A stretch of 64,000 nucleotides of DNA from DASWNP01 sp036399175 (GCA_036399175.1 DASWNP010000006.1:1-64000), one strand, 5' to 3'; shown: positions 50,202-58,898, numbered from the stretch's first letter. The notes: generated from the letters alone by a model not told the origin. Numbers and translations: made by a program.

Positions 50202-50671
50202 TGTCATCCTCGCCGGTCAGTCGGAGGCGCTTAGGCCGCACAAGCCGTTATGCTCGGTCGGCGCGCCTTTCGTCCTGACATCTGAGCTAAAAGAGAGAGA
50301 GTTTTGAGCGCCGAACGCCTTCCCTCGGCGCAGGCTGGCACGAGCCTTTATCTTAACATCGCCGCACGGAAAAGCAACTCGCGCCCTGCCCGACGAGCGC
50401 GCCTCGAAACTCAACTCTCGCCTCTGAAAATCGACGCTCTGAAAAAGCGAAAGCGCGACGCTTTCAAAGGCGTCGCGCCCGCGCGGTCAAGAGAGAGAGA
50501 AGTCGGCCTCAACGCCTGATGCAAACAGGACGCAATCGTCGCTCGCCTGCACGCGGCGAGCCTTCCGGCCTCCGGCTTAGACGAAGAGGGTCAGGCGAAG
50601 AAAGCCAAAGACCGAAGCTCGCGCGAGGCGTAAGCTTCGGGCGGCACGGGTCGGCTTCGCTTCGGCTTCGG
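50202..50671. other. Upstream region of the stressosome operon
   Basis: There is no supported gene. The region holds two hairpins on the path from the exported-protein gene at 50672 (see the terminator at 50453-50478, and an 8-bp stem ccgaagct/agcttcgg at 50612-50640). The promoter for rsbR should lie between about 50210 and 50450; no consensus was recognised. Confidence 0.5.
50440..50478 (-). terminator. Rho-independent terminator (minus strand)
   Basis: gcgcgacgc (50453-50461) pairs perfectly with gcgtcgcgc (50470-50478). On the minus strand the stem is followed by tttcgctttttc, a T-rich tract. It separates the exported-protein gene upstream from the stressosome operon. Confidence 0.7.
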
Positions 50672-51193
50672 TTACTGAGCTTTCTGGATGGTGACGGCGA
50701 CCATCGGCATGTCGCCGCCGGTGCGGCTGTATGAGAGCCAGAGCCCGGCCTTCTGATACTTCTCGCGCTTGTAGACCGTGCCGTCGGGCTGCGCCTGAAC
50801 GGGCGAGCCGAAGACGGCCTGCGGAGTCGGCGCGCTGCTCACGTCGCCCATGTAGGTGATGGCGATGGCCGAGACCTTCTGTTGGGCGTCGTAGAAAACC
50901 TGCGCTCCTTCCTTGTCGGAGAAGGAGTAGAAGTCCTGCTGGCTGCTCTTGTCCTGCGGCGTGCCGAGCTTCTTGCGCACTTCGTCGGCGCTCATGCCGA
51001 GGCTGACGCCCTTGTATTCTTTGAAGGGCGGCTCGTCGTCGGCTGCGGCGGCAGCGGGCGCGGCGCTGTTCGAGTTGAGCGCGCGGCGCTCCTGTGCGCT
51101 CGCCGCGAGCGTCAGGCCGAAGAGCAGGGCGGCGCACGCGAGCGCCGGGAGAGAGAGGGATAGAGTGGTCAGGCGTTTTCCTGTTTGAAACAT
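50672..51193 (-). CDS. Small exported protein of unknown function
   Basis: The product is 173 residues from the ATG at 51193, with aaggagag upstream; the longer frame to 51418 is rejected because it precedes the signal peptide. The signal peptide is TTLSLSLPALACAALLFGLTLAASAQ. A low-complexity Ala/Asp stretch is followed by EYKGVSLGMSADEVRKKLGTPQDKSSQQDFYSF and DKEGAQVFYDAQQKVSAIAITYMG. The GVSLGMSADEVRKKLG motif is reminiscent of the SmpA/BamE-type fold used in outer-membrane biogenesis. The assignment is tentative. Confidence 0.7.
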   Translation of the reverse strand: MFQTGKRLTTLSLSLPALACAALLFGLTLAASAQERRALNSNSAAPAAAAADDEPPFKEYKGVSLGMSADEVRKKLGTPQDKSSQQDFYSFSDKEGAQVFYDAQQKVSAIAITYMGDVSSAPTPQAVFGSPVQAQPDGTVYKREKYQKAGLWLSYSRTGGDMPMVAVTIQKAQ

Positions 51194-51769
51194 TTGTTGG
51201 GCTCTCCTTACAGAGGGAAGTAATGCGGAAGCGCCGCCGGCCATTGCGGGATGGCCTGAAATCGCGGCGGGAAAGTGGGCTTCGAGCGCCCGAACAGCGT
51301 CCGTGCGAGCCGGAAGCCCTTTCCGAGTAGCGAAACAATATGCCCACTTCGGCGGCGAGTCAATAGCGATTTTGCAAGTCGAAACGCTCGGTAAACGCCG
51401 CCTGTGCGCCGTCAGCATCAGCGCGCCGGACGACTGCGAAGCCCGGACTTTTTTGAGTTCGACTCGCGGCGCGAGCAGCGTCCGGGTGGTTTTCGGTTTG
51501 ACAGGAAGTGTAAAGTATACGGGTCGGCACAGGATTTAATTGGAAGGGCAGGCGGTCGAGGCTTCGAGAAGTGCTCGCGCGAGCGGTTGCGTAGACGGGC
51601 TCGGAGGCCGCGCCCCCGAGAGCGCGAACTTTGCCGGAGCGCGGCTCGTAGAGACTCCTGTAGAATGTGCCGGTCGGAAGAAGCGCATGAGGGCGCTCCC
51701 GAAAGGTTCAACTCCCGACAGCCAAGTTTCTCGTCTGTTTCAAACACAAGCGAACGCTGGAGGTTCACG
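51194..51769. other. Divergent intergenic region of 576 bases
   Basis: Between the exported protein gene (minus) and the small membrane protein gene (plus). An in-frame extension of the plus-strand gene reaches back to 51404 but has no family features and would put 120 residues ahead of a clear start. ttgaca occurs at 51498, but no -10 sequence stands at a suitable distance. Nothing else was recognised. Confidence 0.5.
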
Positions 51770-52009
51770 ATGAAGAGCATGAAAGACATCCTGAGCATAG
51801 TGATAGGATTGCTCGCCTTCGCAGTGGCAATCTGGCAGTTGATGGCATTCATGGGGGCGAAGGACGAGCGGGGCATACAGGACATCTGGGCTGGAACGAA
51901 TCACCTCTGGCTGGCGATTCTGGCAGCCATCGTCGCCTGCGTCTGCGCCGTCGTCTACTTCATCGGCCATCGCAAGGAGATAGAAGAAATCCACATCACG
52001 GACAGGTGA
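51770..52009 (+). CDS. Small two-helix membrane protein
   Basis: The product is 79 residues from the ATG at 51770, with ggagg 6-7 bases upstream. Two hydrophobic helices, DILSIVIGLLAFAVAIWQLMAFM and HLWLAILAAIVACVCAVVYFIG, are joined by a short polar loop (GAKDERGIQDIWAGTN), and a charged tail (HRKEIEEIHITDR) is expected in the cytoplasm. No function is known. It is followed by a perfect 32-base inverted repeat. Confidence 0.75.
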   Translation: MKSMKDILSIVIGLLAFAVAIWQLMAFMGAKDERGIQDIWAGTNHLWLAILAAIVACVCAVVYFIGHRKEIEEIHITDR

Positions 52010-52013
52010 GAGG

Positions 52014-52098
52014 GAAACGATGAACGCGGAACGCTGAACGATGAACTGAAAGCAGTTTGCTTTTCATTCATCGTTCAGCGTTCCGCGTTCATCGTTTC
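52014..52098. repeat. Perfect 32-bp tandem-word hairpin (word gaacgatgaacgcg)
   Basis: 52014-52045 and 52067-52098 are perfect inverted copies of 32 bases made of gaacgatgaacgcgg words. The spacer ctgaaagcagtttgctttttca contains the usual aaagca/tgcttt core. It lies between convergent genes (small membrane protein and HerA-like ATPase) and is the best-formed member of the family in this window. Confidence 0.95.
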
Positions 52099-52099
52099 T

Positions 52100-53803
52100 T
52101 TAGATTTGGATTCCGCGAAACTTTTCGACTTTCTTTTTGGGCTCGGGCGTGACGAGGACGGCGTTGTCCTGCTGACGGTGGCGGCGCTCGCTCTCGGAAT
52201 GCCAGCGCGCCCATTCGCCGGGAGCGTCGAAGGTTTCGCCGCCGTGCTGCGTCATGCGCTCGCGCACGCGGCACATGACGGGCGTGTTGACGCCCACGCC
52301 GGAAATCACGGCCTGCCCCTTCGTCAGCGCCGGTAACTCGTCGAGTAGCTGACGCCCCGCCCCTTCCACCGACTTTGCCACCGTATCCTGATCAATCGGG
52401 TTGACGATACGCATGATGACCTGCGTCATGCACTGCGAGAGCACGTCCTGGTCGAGCTTGCCGGGACGCTGCGTGATGAGGCCGATGCCGACGCCGAACT
52501 TCCGACCTTCAGATAGAATCTGCTTCAGGATGTTTGTCGAGACGACCGTCTGGCCTGCGGGCGCGAAACGGTGCGCCTCTTCGAGCAGGGTAAAGACGGG
52601 ATAGGGAAGATGCGTGTCGCTGCCGGTCATCGCCTCGCCGCGCACGGTCGCCATGCGCGCCTTGTTGACGCGGCGAAGGAGCGTGGCGACGACGACCTGC
52701 TGCTCGTGCTGCTCGATGTCTGAGAGTTGCAGGACGGTGCAGCGTCCGGGCTGGAACAAATCCTTCAAGGGGTTGTGCTCGGTGTCGGAGAAGATGGAGC
52801 CGGGCTTATCGAAGCGCGAGTCGAGCCGCCAGAGCAAGCCTTCGATGGAGCTGGCGTTACTGGATTCGCTGCGCTCGCTGCCTTCGTATTTCTGCTCCTT
52901 CACCGCATCGCGCAGGTCGTGATAGCCCCAAAGCTCGCGCTCGCCGCGCTGCCCGGAGGTCAACTGCCTGAAAGCCTGCGAGAGAAAGTGGAGCATCTTG
53001 TCGGAAGTGCCTTCGGGCAGAAGATACTTCACGTCCGCTTCGGTCAGCGAAGAGAAGCGAACTTTGATGCGGTCGTGCGTGAAGATTTTGACTTCGGGGC
53101 GGTAGCCGTCTCGCGTCTCGCGGAAACGCTCGTCGTCCTCGATGGAGCGCAGCGTGTCGTATTCGCCGTGCGGGTCAACGATGAGCACGGAGGCGCGGTT
53201 GTAGGGCTGCATCAACTCTTCGACGAAGACGCCCGCCGTGTAGGACTTGCCCGCGCCGGTCGAGGCGAGAATTGCAAGGTGCGTGGAGACGACATCCTTG
53301 ATGGAGAGGACGACGGGCACTTCGCCCGCGTTTCGCGTCAAGAGGCTTCCGATGTGCGCCGAGCCCACCTCGGCGACGCGGCGCGGCGAGAGCACGCTTG
53401 AGAGAGTTTCCGACGAAGCGAGAAAGACCGGGTCGCCCGGCTGCGGCGGGATGCGCGGGTTGACGAAGTCGCCGAGCTTACGGCTGAAGTAGCCGATGGA
53501 TTCGACCGTTATCTCGTACAACTCGCAGCCCGTGCCTTCGAGCCCGATGAGTGCCGAGACGATTGCGGGCGGAGTCTCGGGGTCGGAGAGAAAAGCGTCG
53601 GGGAGATTCCGCACCAGTCGGCGAGAAGTGATGTTGCCGAGGATGCGCCGCTCCTCGGCGCCGTCGTGCGCCGCGTAGTAGACGAACTCGCCGATGCGCG
53701 CGCGCCGGTTGTCGGCGGTGATGAAGAGATACTCGTGCGGGCGCTCGCCCGGCCCCTTCACGGTTCCGGTCAGAAGGTCGGTCGTGTCTTGTGTCGAATC
53801 CAT
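52100..53803 (-). CDS. HerA-like ATPase (VirB4/FtsK superfamily)
   Basis: A 567-residue protein. The N-terminal HAS-barrel-like domain is at about 10-130 (GTVKGPGERPHEYLFITADN, GEFVYY). The ATPase has Walker A ASTGAGKS (180-187), Walker B in VFTLLEEAHRFAP, a sensor region GIGLITQRPGKLDQDVLSQC, and the HerA-type late motif NPIDQDTVAKSVEGAG. HerA hexamers translocate DNA and usually act with the NurA nuclease in end resection. No nurA gene is next to it. A related group of ATPases works in defence systems, but nothing around it supports that here. It ends in the repeat at 52014-52098. Confidence 0.87.
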   Translation of the reverse strand: MDSTQDTTDLLTGTVKGPGERPHEYLFITADNRRARIGEFVYYAAHDGAEERRILGNITSRRLVRNLPDAFLSDPETPPAIVSALIGLEGTGCELYEITVESIGYFSRKLGDFVNPRIPPQPGDPVFLASSETLSSVLSPRRVAEVGSAHIGSLLTRNAGEVPVVLSIKDVVSTHLAILASTGAGKSYTAGVFVEELMQPYNRASVLIVDPHGEYDTLRSIEDDERFRETRDGYRPEVKIFTHDRIKVRFSSLTEADVKYLLPEGTSDKMLHFLSQAFRQLTSGQRGERELWGYHDLRDAVKEQKYEGSERSESSNASSIEGLLWRLDSRFDKPGSIFSDTEHNPLKDLFQPGRCTVLQLSDIEQHEQQVVVATLLRRVNKARMATVRGEAMTGSDTHLPYPVFTLLEEAHRFAPAGQTVVSTNILKQILSEGRKFGVGIGLITQRPGKLDQDVLSQCMTQVIMRIVNPIDQDTVAKSVEGAGRQLLDELPALTKGQAVISGVGVNTPVMCRVRERMTQHGGETFDAPGEWARWHSESERRHRQQDNAVLVTPEPKKKVEKFRGIQI

Positions 53804-53968
53804 GAGCGAAGTTGGAAGACTAAAAGTTTTGCAGTTTTGCCGTGCCGATGCAGCACGCGACAGAGACGACGCGAGCCGAGTATAACACGCGTGCAGCCGC
53901 GAGGGTTGAGCGAAGTCTGAGGGAGCTAGGGGAGCCGAACGTCTGCGTTTCAGAAAGCAATCCGAACG

Positions 53969-55495
53969 TCAGCTTTCCGGAAATGAATCGTCGACGGCGA
54001 GATAGCCGCGCTCGACGAGCGTCGCCGTCAGTTGAAGGAAGTCTTCGAGCGCGAAGGCTTCGGGAATGACTTCGGCGGCGCGCGACGTTTCGTAAACTTC
54101 CGTGAGCGTCTGTTCGCCTCTGAGCTTGAGGACGAGCGAGAGTATCCAGGGCTCGACTCTGGTGAGCGCGGGGAAGGGAAAATCAGACCTGAAGAGCAAA
54201 TCACGGACGACCAGCTCGCCCTCGCGGACGCCGTGTGTGATTTCAACCTGAAGGGCGGGCGCAGGACGCGGCCTCGACTGCGCGAGCGCGTCGAAAAAAT
54301 CGGCGCGACTGCGGCGTCGATGCCAACGAAGCGCCCAATCGAAGCTCGCGCCCGTCGTCTCTTTGAGAATGTCGGGGCGCGCCGTCAAGGGCTCGGATTG
54401 AACGCCGGGCGCGCGGCGATGAATGACGAGCGCGCCGTAGATTAACCGGCGCGTCCCCGCACGTTCGAGCGTCTGTTCGAGCGTCTCGTAGTGCGACTGC
54501 TCAGCGCCGCGCCTGAGAAGCATCTGTGCCAGGAAACGCTTGACGCTCTTCGTGTCGCCGAGGCCGAAGAGGACATCAAACTCGCGCTCCGTCTCGCCGA
54601 GCCAGCCGCGCACGCGCTCCTCGAATTTTCCCTGCGACGTATCCTGCCCCATGCAGATGGCGTAGAAAGTGCCGCCCGCGCGCAGATGCTCGGGCAAGCC
54701 CTCGACGACGCGCCGGAGCAGACGCTCTCCCGTGTCGCCGCCGTCGCGGTAGATGACCGTCTCGCCGAAGGCGGGCACGTAGGGCGGATGCGAAACGATG
54801 CGTTCAAAACTCCTGCCCCGCACGGGCTCGTACATATCGCCTTCGACCACCTCGACGTTCGCGCAACGGTTGAGCAGCGCGTTGAAGCGCGCGAAGTGCG
54901 CCGAGCGCGGCGTGATGTCTGAGGCTGTGACCTGCCCGGCGCTCGGGCTGAGCAGCAGAGCGGCAGCGCCCGAGCCCGTGCCGAGGTCGAGGGCATCGCG
55001 CGCAGGGCTCTTCGAGATGATTCGCAGAAAGAGCAGCGCGCCCTCGTCGATGGCCGGAAAAACGATGTCGGGCGCTTCTTCGACGATTGTGCCTTCGGGC
55101 GTCGTGTAGCGGTCGGAGGCGACGAGCAGCCCGGCCACCGGGTAGAGGAAAACGGGCGAGTAGCAGAGTTGTTCGTCGTACTCGACGAGGCGGACGAGGT
55201 CGAGCGCCTGCATGGCGTCAAGCTCTTGCTGTTCGAAGGCGCATTCGATGACGAAGCGTGGCAGGGTTTCCGTCAGCAGGAAAAATCTGATGAAGAGAGC
55301 GAGTCTTTCATCGACGCCCGAAAGGTCGATGCCCTCCGCTTCGGCGCGGCTCAAGTCGGACATATCATCCATGCCGAGAATGCGGCAGACGTTCTCTTCC
55401 GTGAAGCCCGCTTCGCGCAGCATCGACTCGACGCGTCGAAAATCGTCTGCCGAGCCGAAACGCAACGGAAAGACGGCGGATAGGGTCTCGCTCAT
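53969..55495 (-). CDS. SAM-dependent methyltransferase, paralogue B
   Basis: The product is 508 residues from the ATG at 55495; the extension to 55576 is not conserved in the paralogue. The N-terminal helical domain (1-120) is followed by a class I methyltransferase core, with motif I ALDLGTGSGAAAL (168-180) and HPPY (236-239) where N-methyltransferases of the HemK/PrmC group have NPPY. The C-terminal part looks like a winged-helix or PqqD-like module (TEVYETSRAAEVIPEAFALEDFLQL). It lies 55 bases downstream of a co-linear paralogue of the same length. The substrate is unknown. Confidence 0.82.
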   Translation of the reverse strand: MSETLSAVFPLRFGSADDFRRVESMLREAGFTEENVCRILGMDDMSDLSRAEAEGIDLSGVDERLALFIRFFLLTETLPRFVIECAFEQQELDAMQALDLVRLVEYDEQLCYSPVFLYPVAGLLVASDRYTTPEGTIVEEAPDIVFPAIDEGALLFLRIISKSPARDALDLGTGSGAAALLLSPSAGQVTASDITPRSAHFARFNALLNRCANVEVVEGDMYEPVRGRSFERIVSHPPYVPAFGETVIYRDGGDTGERLLRRVVEGLPEHLRAGGTFYAICMGQDTSQGKFEERVRGWLGETEREFDVLFGLGDTKSVKRFLAQMLLRRGAEQSHYETLEQTLERAGTRRLIYGALVIHRRAPGVQSEPLTARPDILKETTGASFDWALRWHRRRSRADFFDALAQSRPRPAPALQVEITHGVREGELVVRDLLFRSDFPFPALTRVEPWILSLVLKLRGEQTLTEVYETSRAAEVIPEAFALEDFLQLTATLVERGYLAVDDSFPES

Positions 55496-55550
55496 AAGTC
55501 GGGAATCCGGGCTTAGAACTGATACAACGTTTCTCTTTGCCGTTCGAGCT

Positions 55551-57077
55551 TCAGCCCGCGATAAAAGTTTCGTCAACCGAAAGATAGCCGCGCTCGACGA
55601 GCGTGGCGACGAGTGCGACGAAGTCTTTAAGCTCGAAGGTGTCGGGGATGGCCTGAGCGGCGCGTGCCGATTCGTAAAGCTCGGAGACGGTGCGCGTGCC
55701 GTCGAAGCTGGCGACGAGCGGGAGTATCCAGTAATCGACGCGCGTCTTGACCGGGAAGGGATACTCCGACTCGAACATCAAATCGCCGACGACCAGCTCG
55801 CCGTCGCGGACGACGTGGGTTATCTTGACCTGCAACGACTCGGAGAGACGAGGGCGCGCGTCTGCCATCGCTTCGAGGAAACCGGGACGCGAGGCGCGTC
55901 GATGCCAGCCGAGCGCGCGTTCAAAATTCGCGCCGTCGGTCGTCTTGCTCAACTCGGGTCGGGTCGTCCAGGGCTCTCCGAGACTGTCGGCGGCGCGGCG
56001 ATGAATGACGAGCGCGCCATAGACGAGTCTCGTCGTTCCGGCTTCGGCCAGAGCGCGCTCAAGCGGCTCGATGTCAACGCCCTTCGCACCCTTTTTCAGA
56101 ATGATTTCGGCCAGAAACGCCTTCACGGTCTTGGCTTCGCCGAGCGCGAAAATCACGTCGAACTCGCGCTCCGCGTCGCCGAGCCAACCTCTCACGCGCT
56201 GCTCGAAGGCGGCCTCGCGCGTGTCGTGGCCGAGGCAGAGGCAATAGAAAGTGCCGCCCGCGCGCAGGTGCTCGGGCAAGCCTTCGACGGCGCGGCGCAC
56301 GAGCACCTCGCCCGTCGCCCCGCCTTCGCGGTAGACGATTTTGTCGCCGAGCGCGGGCACGTAAGGCGGGTGCGTGACGATGCGCTCGAAGGTCTGCCCG
56401 CTGACGGGCTCGTACATGTCGCCCGTCACGGTCTCGACGTTCGGGCAGTCGTTGAGTCGCCGGTTGAACTCCGCGAAGTGTGTGGCGCGCGGCGTGATGT
56501 CGGTGGCGACGACGCGCGCGGCGTTTCTGCTGAGCACGAGGGCGGCGACGCCCGAGCCCGCGCCGATGTCGAGCGCATCGCGCGCGGGGCTCTTCGACAT
56601 CACGCGCAGGAAGAGAAGCGTGCCGACGTTGATGGCCGGAAAAACGATGTCGGCGGATTCCTGAAAGGGCGAGCCGTCGGGGTTGTTGCGCCGGTCGGAG
56701 GCGATGAGACAACCGGCGACGGGATAGAGAAAGGCGGGCGAGTAGCATCGCTCCGCGTCGAAGTCGGCGACGCGCAAAAGGTCGAGCGCCTCTAGCGCGG
56801 CAAGCTCTTCGGGCGAGAGCGCCCGGCGCGCGTCGGAGAGCGGCATCGTCTGGACGAAGAGAAAGAAGCGGATGAGAAAGGCGAGACGCTCGGGCACGTC
56901 GGCGAGGTCGGCCTTGTCCGTATCGACCGAGCTTAGGTCGGCCATCTCTTCGAGCTTCAGGATGCGCCCGATGCTCTCTTCGTCGAAGCCCTCTTCGACG
57001 AAGAGAGAGCGCACGCGCGCAAACTCTTCGTCAGAGCCGAGGCGGAGCGGCAGCTCGTCGGCGTTTGCTTTACTCAT
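55551..57077 (-). CDS. SAM-dependent methyltransferase, paralogue A
   Basis: The product is 508 residues from the ATG at 57077; the in-frame extension to 57263 is non-conserved. It has the same architecture as the next gene: motif I ALDIGAGSGVAAL (168-180), then VVATDITPRATHFAEFNRRL, HPPY (236-239) and a C-terminal RTVSELYESARAAQAIPDTFELKDFVAL module. The two align over their full length without apparent gaps in the first 240 residues, showing tandem duplication followed by divergence. HPPY in place of NPPY may signal a different acceptor from PrmC. The pair could act as a heterodimer. Confidence 0.82.
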   Translation of the reverse strand: MSKANADELPLRLGSDEEFARVRSLFVEEGFDEESIGRILKLEEMADLSSVDTDKADLADVPERLAFLIRFFLFVQTMPLSDARRALSPEELAALEALDLLRVADFDAERCYSPAFLYPVAGCLIASDRRNNPDGSPFQESADIVFPAINVGTLLFLRVMSKSPARDALDIGAGSGVAALVLSRNAARVVATDITPRATHFAEFNRRLNDCPNVETVTGDMYEPVSGQTFERIVTHPPYVPALGDKIVYREGGATGEVLVRRAVEGLPEHLRAGGTFYCLCLGHDTREAAFEQRVRGWLGDAEREFDVIFALGEAKTVKAFLAEIILKKGAKGVDIEPLERALAEAGTTRLVYGALVIHRRAADSLGEPWTTRPELSKTTDGANFERALGWHRRASRPGFLEAMADARPRLSESLQVKITHVVRDGELVVGDLMFESEYPFPVKTRVDYWILPLVASFDGTRTVSELYESARAAQAIPDTFELKDFVALVATLVERGYLSVDETFIAG

Positions 57078-57141
57078 CTCGTGTTTAGTGAACCTCTCTT
57101 CTCTCGTTCGAGAATCTGCTGTTTTCGCGTCGAGGCGGCGG

Positions 57142-57182
57142 TTGACATCCCTGTTGACAAGGCTGAGAGTGGCCTTGTAGGC
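57142..57182 (+). promoter_or_regulatory. Possible sigma70-type promoter with tandem TTGACA
   Basis: Two ttgaca boxes (57142-57147 and 57154-57159) lie about 85-125 bases before the gene starting at 57265. The second is followed at 16 bases by tgtagg, a poor -10. The position between divergent genes is right, but the match is weak. Confidence 0.25.
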
Positions 57183-57264
57183 TGTCGGCGGCTTGTCGGG
57201 CGACGTGGCCGGGCGCTGCTCAAAGCAGACGCTCTTTCTATTTGCGTGCAACCGGAGAATCAAG

Positions 57265-58059
57265 ATGGAAGAAGGCTACAGTATTCAACGCCTCCTCGTG
57301 CTCAGAAAACTGACGGTGGCTATCTCCAGACTTCTGAGCGAGCAGATGAGGGAATACCTGACGACGCTCGCGCCGCTCCTGCGCCCGAAGGCCGTGCTCG
57401 GCGACTACATCCAGAGCAACATAAAAGAGCCCTCGCGCCCCGGAGCCGAAAAAGCCTTCAAAGAACTCCAAAGCCTCTACGAGCAGATAGCCGGATCGAA
57501 GCCCTTCAACCTGCCGACCGAGCTGAAGCCGCCCATCGAGATTGTCAGCACGGCGCTTGAATTCACGCCGCTCGAATACGAGCACAGCGCGCGCACCGCA
57601 GACGAGACCAAGATGGTCGTCGTCACTTCGCCCTTGAAGTGGGTGCTCAACTATTCGGGCTTCTCGCTCGGACGGCTCAAGACGCTCGTCGCCGACCGCA
57701 ATCGCTCGTCGAGCGAGCTGCGAGAGTTTATCCTCCATTACCTCGTCTTAAACGTCGTCATCTCGAAGCAGACCGGCGTTACCAACATCCTCGAAACCCT
57801 GCATTTCCCCGTCACCTCCGAACACTACCTGCCGGAGCTTGGACGCCTGCCCGTCACGCAGATTACCTCTTCCATCTCGACGCACCTGCCGCCCGACAAC
57901 GTCATCATCGAAAGCACGGAAATCTCAGGCCGCAACGTCTTCGAGGAAGTCATCCAAATCGCCGACATCGTCAAGCTGCGCGACCCCCTGCGCGAGCGAC
58001 TGACCGAGCTGATTCAGAACCAAGCCCCAGACCTGATGCCCACCTCGACAGAAGACTAG
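57265..58059 (+). CDS. Protein of unknown function
   Basis: The product is 264 residues from the ATG at 57265 (MEEGYSIQRLLVLRKLTVAIS); an earlier frame opening at 57193 lacks support. It is a soluble, mixed alpha/beta protein without Cys clusters or catalytic signatures. Segments include LRPKAVLGDYIQSNIKEPSRPGAEKAFKELQSLYEQI, TKMVVVTSPLKWVLNYSGFSLGRLKTLVADRNRS, and a C-terminal NVFEEVIQIADIVKLRDPLRERLTELI. It converges on the Cys-rich gene of the toxin-like operon with only 8 bases between stops. No family was recognised. Confidence 0.75.
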   Translation: MEEGYSIQRLLVLRKLTVAISRLLSEQMREYLTTLAPLLRPKAVLGDYIQSNIKEPSRPGAEKAFKELQSLYEQIAGSKPFNLPTELKPPIEIVSTALEFTPLEYEHSARTADETKMVVVTSPLKWVLNYSGFSLGRLKTLVADRNRSSSELREFILHYLVLNVVISKQTGVTNILETLHFPVTSEHYLPELGRLPVTQITSSISTHLPPDNVIIESTEISGRNVFEEVIQIADIVKLRDPLRERLTELIQNQAPDLMPTSTED

Positions 58060-58067
58060 CGGATGCT

Positions 58068-58898
58068 TTAAGAGTCGATGGGCTGAACGGCTTCACCGTC
58101 CGGCAGTCCGGCCGTCCAGAAGCGGCTGCCCTGTACGACCATCCTCTGCCGCTCGCCCCTGAGATTGAGATAGGGGCATTGGTCGGGCGCGTCCGTGCTG
58201 AGCGTATCGTTGCCGGAGTCGGGCGCAGTCCATCGAAGCTTACCGGCCTCAAGCCAGGGCAGCAGGTCGAAATCCCACACGTCATTGTCGGCCTTCCAGC
58301 CTGTTTCGCCGAGCTGTGTCGTGTAGGTGTAGATTTTGCGAGGCCAGTTGGCGGCCAGCTCTTCGGGCACGGGGCGACGCTCGGCGAAGTAGCTGACCGG
58401 GTAGACCACGTAGCCGTTCTCCATCCTGACCTGCGAGACGACGGCAAGCATGCCGGGGAAGGCGAGCAGACGCGGAATCACGTAAGGAACTTCGGGGCCG
58501 GGACGAACCTGGAAGCTGCCCGCCAGAGGCTTGCTCCCGCCGAAATTGAGCGCGCCGCGTATGACGCAGAAGTGCGGGCAGGCGGGCATCTCGCGCGTGA
58601 CGGCGTCTTCATCCCACCAGAGACCGTCGAGGCCGTAAGGGTCGAAGCTTCTGACGAGCGGCCTGTCGCAGAAGGGGCAGACGCTCATCACGATGCGGGG
58701 CAGCCGCGCGAAGTATTCGTCTTTCGCCTCGGCGAAAGCGACACGGTATCTTTCGGCGAGGGCGTCGGCGGAATCGTCATCGTCGTCGTCCGTATCATCA
58801 TCTGCCTCGTCCATCGCGCGGTTGTAGGCGTCGTAAGCCTGACGGTACTTCTGTAGCAGCGCGTCGCGCTCGCGTCTGGTGAAAGGTTGTTTGAACAT
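58068..58898 (-). CDS. Cys-rich partner (candidate immunity protein) of the toxin operon
   Basis: The product is 276 residues from the ATG at 58898, 13 bases after the toxin-like gene. The N-terminal helix has a striking acidic run (EADDDTDDDDDDSADA, 31-46). CPFC (74-77) and CPHFC (107-111) suggest a structural zinc site around RSFDPYGLDGLWW. The remainder is beta-rich (VPYVIPRLLAFPGML, GYVVYPVSYFAERRPVPEEL, RKIYTYTTQLGETGWK). There is no signal peptide. Its place just 3' of a large multidomain toxin-like gene is the classic location of an immunity gene. An adaptor or chaperone role is the alternative. Confidence 0.6.
   Translation of the reverse strand: MFKQPFTRRERDALLQKYRQAYDAYNRAMDEADDDTDDDDDDSADALAERYRVAFAEAKDEYFARLPRIVMSVCPFCDRPLVRSFDPYGLDGLWWDEDAVTREMPACPHFCVIRGALNFGGSKPLAGSFQVRPGPEVPYVIPRLLAFPGMLAVVSQVRMENGYVVYPVSYFAERRPVPEELAANWPRKIYTYTTQLGETGWKADNDVWDFDLLPWLEAGKLRWTAPDSGNDTLSTDAPDQCPYLNLRGERQRMVVQGSRFWTAGLPDGEAVQPIDS

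Noticed and set aside
50330..50352. Sigma54-like tggcacg in the rsbR upstream region
   Set aside because: The -12 part lacks GC at the required 10-base spacing and it points away from rsbR with no plus-strand gene nearby.
51498..51521. ttgaca followed by tatacg before the small membrane protein
   Set aside because: Only 12 bases separate the boxes, too short for a sigma70 promoter, and it is about 270 bases from the start codon.
52100..53803. HerA-like ATPase as part of a defence system
   Set aside because: No nurA, SIR2, nuclease or other defence gene adjoins it; a stand-alone housekeeping or repair role is as likely.
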